64,000 bases of DNA from Polydactylus sextarius (Eukaryota; Chordata; Actinopteri; Polynemidae), in the NCBI GenBank assembly GCA_016801845.1, contig CM028931.1, forward strand, positions 7,562,587-7,626,586. The letters are read 5' to 3'. A program made the position numbers and the translations under genes. Shown piece after piece: positions 62,483-64,000 of the stretch; positions within the stretch are counted from its first letter, which is position 1; each line of letters opens with the position of its first letter. The notes under the pieces were generated by a model that ran no database searches, was not told the DNA's origin, and worked only from the letters and a program-made list of their open reading frames with translations.

Positions 62483-64000
62483 CTCTGCTGAGCCAGACCT
62501 GGTCTAAGGATGAGACAGATGAGTCATTACATTGAACAAGTTTCTACTTTTTTTAATTTTTTTTTTTGTCACCGTCTGACTTTTTTAATTATTTTTCATC
62601 GCTTACCTCATATTCTCTCTGCCCAGACTGAAGCTCTGATAACTCGGCCTCGCCGGAGCCTGGATGGGCATGAAGCCTTGCCTGTTGTCCTTCTCTGGAG
62701 CCGAGTCGACCTTGAACGGCGACGGGTCAGAGAGTCGGCGAGAAGGAGATTCGACAAGGAGAAATTGTGGCGTCAGAGGATTTTATGATGAAGCCTTAAA
62801 TTAAGGTGACTTCATCTGATCTGATCAGCCTGAAATTTCATATCAAAGAAACCTGAGATATATGTTGATCAGGTTGCATTGTGGGAAGTTTTTTTTTATG
62901 ATCCTCAGGAATCATAAAAAAAAAAAAAAAAAAATGTTTTCTTAAAGCCACAGTAATAATTATTTTTTTTTGTTATTTTTTAATCTAAATTAAATCTAGT
63001 GTGGACTGTGTTTTGCTGCAGTTGCATCTCTCCGCCACTGGAGGGCAACAAAGCCAAATTAAAAATTCTCCCTAAGTGCTAAATGATGACATATATATAG
63101 TCTTGCACTAGAAGCGCTTGAGATTTTCCAAAATAAAAGCTTCTAATCTTAACACTGTGGCTAAAATAATGAATTTCAAGGTTTGTTTGTGCAGAATTTT
63201 CAAACCTATGTGCATCTCAGGGTGTTCATTGAAACTAAAAACACGTCGCTAACTAAATCCTTCAATTTCTTTTTTAATTTATTTATGAGCGGATCAGAGA
63301 AGTGAGGAAAGGAACTTTTTTAGACCTTCAGTAAAAAATCTCAATTCATCTGCTATGGCTGTTTATTTCATCTTAAATGGCTTAAATGATGAGTCTAAAG
63401 CTCTTTCGCTCAACAGATTAAGTGTTCGTGCGCGATAAAGACTCGGATACCTGTTTGGACGGGTCGTCCCAGATCGGCCTGAAGGCACTTTTTGGATGCA
63501 GAGGTGGCGACCCTTTCCTGACGCTGACCAGCCTCTTCCCGTAGGAGCTGACCAGACAGGGTTTAGGAGGGTCCACGCATGACGCCGGCGTGTTCCTCAG
63601 AGGAGGATGAGGAGTCAGTCTGGGGATCTGCCACCTCAGACACACTGTCCTCTCTCTGGGCGACTGCTGCTGCTGTTGACTGTACGACGGCTTCAACAGC
63701 ACCGGCACCTGACTGTCCTCTTCCTCCTCCTCCTCGTCCTCGCCGCTGTTGCTGCACATCATCTCCCGCCGCAGGGTGCCGTCAGGGCTGCAGGAGGTGA
63801 CGGAGGAGTAGTCGAAGGCCGACGTGTCGTCGGGATCGGTCTCGCAGTCGTCGCAGCCTGGAGGAGCCTCCGTGTCGTTGGTGCCTTTCCCCGTCTGATG
63901 GCTGAACGTGCCCTGACCCGAGTCGCTGTTCTCTCCCCATCCGGCGGCGTCCGGCGTGAGCAGGGAGCAGCAGGCGTGTCCGCAGTCGCGAGCCGGAGGG
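62401..64000 (-). CDS. unrecognised gene, 3' end only (acidic/disordered protein ending GPCSTV), runs off the window
   Basis: Three blocks on the minus strand look protein-coding: 64000-63451, about 62782-62607 and 62482-62401. The first is open from the window edge and reads like a disordered tail: GWGENSDSGQGTFSHQTGKG, CDDCETDPDDTSAFDYSSVT, a Glu/Asp run, poly-Gln, SSYGKRLVSVRKGS, SAFRPIWDDPSKQ. The second reads PSRRLSDPSPFKVDSAPEKD, RQGFMPIQAPARPSYQSFSL, GRENMR and has a good donor AG|GTAAGC. The third, after CAGAG|, reads GNHLAATSGGGLWDDSEDSE then GPCSTV and TGA; STV could be a class I PDZ ligand. I do not recognise the family. The acceptor of the middle block is not a clean AG, so its left edge may involve a sequence error. 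Confidence 0.6.
62607..62782 (-). CDS. unrecognised gene, middle exon (left boundary uncertain)
   Basis: Open frame from 62782 to donor AG|GTAAGC at 62606; the convincing peptide starts near VESPSRRLSDPSPFKVDS. An in-frame TAA lies at 62785-62783 and no AG acceptor lies between it and the peptide, so the exon start is unresolved. Confidence 0.5.
63451..64000 (-). CDS. unrecognised gene, upstream exon (partial)
   Basis: In-frame coding from the window edge to donor CAG|GTATCC. GC-rich third positions, acidic run (EDEEEEEEDS), poly-Q, serine clusters. Read-through would stop at TAA 63420-63418 after VSESLSRTNT, so this could alternatively be a terminal exon. Confidence 0.6.

Noticed and set aside
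62303..62491. Plus-strand Glu-rich frame
   Set aside because: Produced by the purine GAAGAGG tract; the opposite strand gives a better-supported exon end at 62482-62401.
62450..63460. Confident minor-spliceosome (U12) intron
   Set aside because: The donor looks U12-like but the AG near the branch-like site opens onto a stop, so the call is not supported without transcripts.

Overview
The window is nuclear DNA of a ray-finned (teleost) fish. Genes are split into many short exons with GT-AG introns, the DNA is strewn with poly(A)/poly(T) tracts, (TA)n and (GT)n microsatellites, GCTAGC/GTTAGC-rich stretches and many short inverted-repeat transposons, and the proteins are clearly vertebrate. The gene order cdkl1 - dmac2l - l2hgdh - sos2 is the same neighbourhood as human 14q21.3 (CDKL1, DMAC2L/ATP5S, L2HGDH, SOS2). 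This supports the identifications and marks sos2 as the SOS2 rather than the SOS1 paralogue.

Layout. 1-753: upstream region with a possible non-coding first exon of cdkl1 or a divergent small ORF. 754-8488 (+): cdkl1, 9 coding exons, with an apparent one-base frame break in exon 6. 9529-12417 (-): dmac2l, 4 coding exons, convergent with cdkl1. 12418-12871: a compact shared promoter between dmac2l (-) and l2hgdh (+). 12872-18586 (+): l2hgdh, 10 coding exons, intact (447 aa). 18587-21396: intergenic DNA and the sos2 5' region. 21397-57371 (+): sos2, 23 coding exons, intact (1321 aa), with a 13-kb first intron, one GC-AG intron and a 24-nt microexon. 57372 to about 60600: long A/T-rich sos2 3'UTR. 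60700-61930: tandem array of about 300-bp units. 62401-64000 (-): the 3' end of an unrecognised gene that runs off the window.

Functionally the four named genes are a syntenic block, not a pathway. They encode a CDK-like kinase, a mitochondrial ATP-synthase-associated leucine-rich protein, a mitochondrial FAD dehydrogenase that removes L-2-hydroxyglutarate, and a Ras guanine-nucleotide exchange factor.

The accessory content is repeats. There are six copies of one fold-back element (family A) carrying YY1-like motifs, two copies each of several other inverted-repeat families (B, C, D, E), three copies of a family F element (one with a 750-bp G-rich minisatellite expansion), a Tc1-like fragment and two LINE endonuclease fragments. 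I found no evidence for a novel multi-gene system. The items most worth checking are the cdkl1 frame break, the unrecognised gene at the right edge with an unusual exon boundary, and the insertion of fold-back elements just downstream of several 5' splice sites. All exon boundaries were read by eye from splice signals and remembered vertebrate proteins; no alignment was run.
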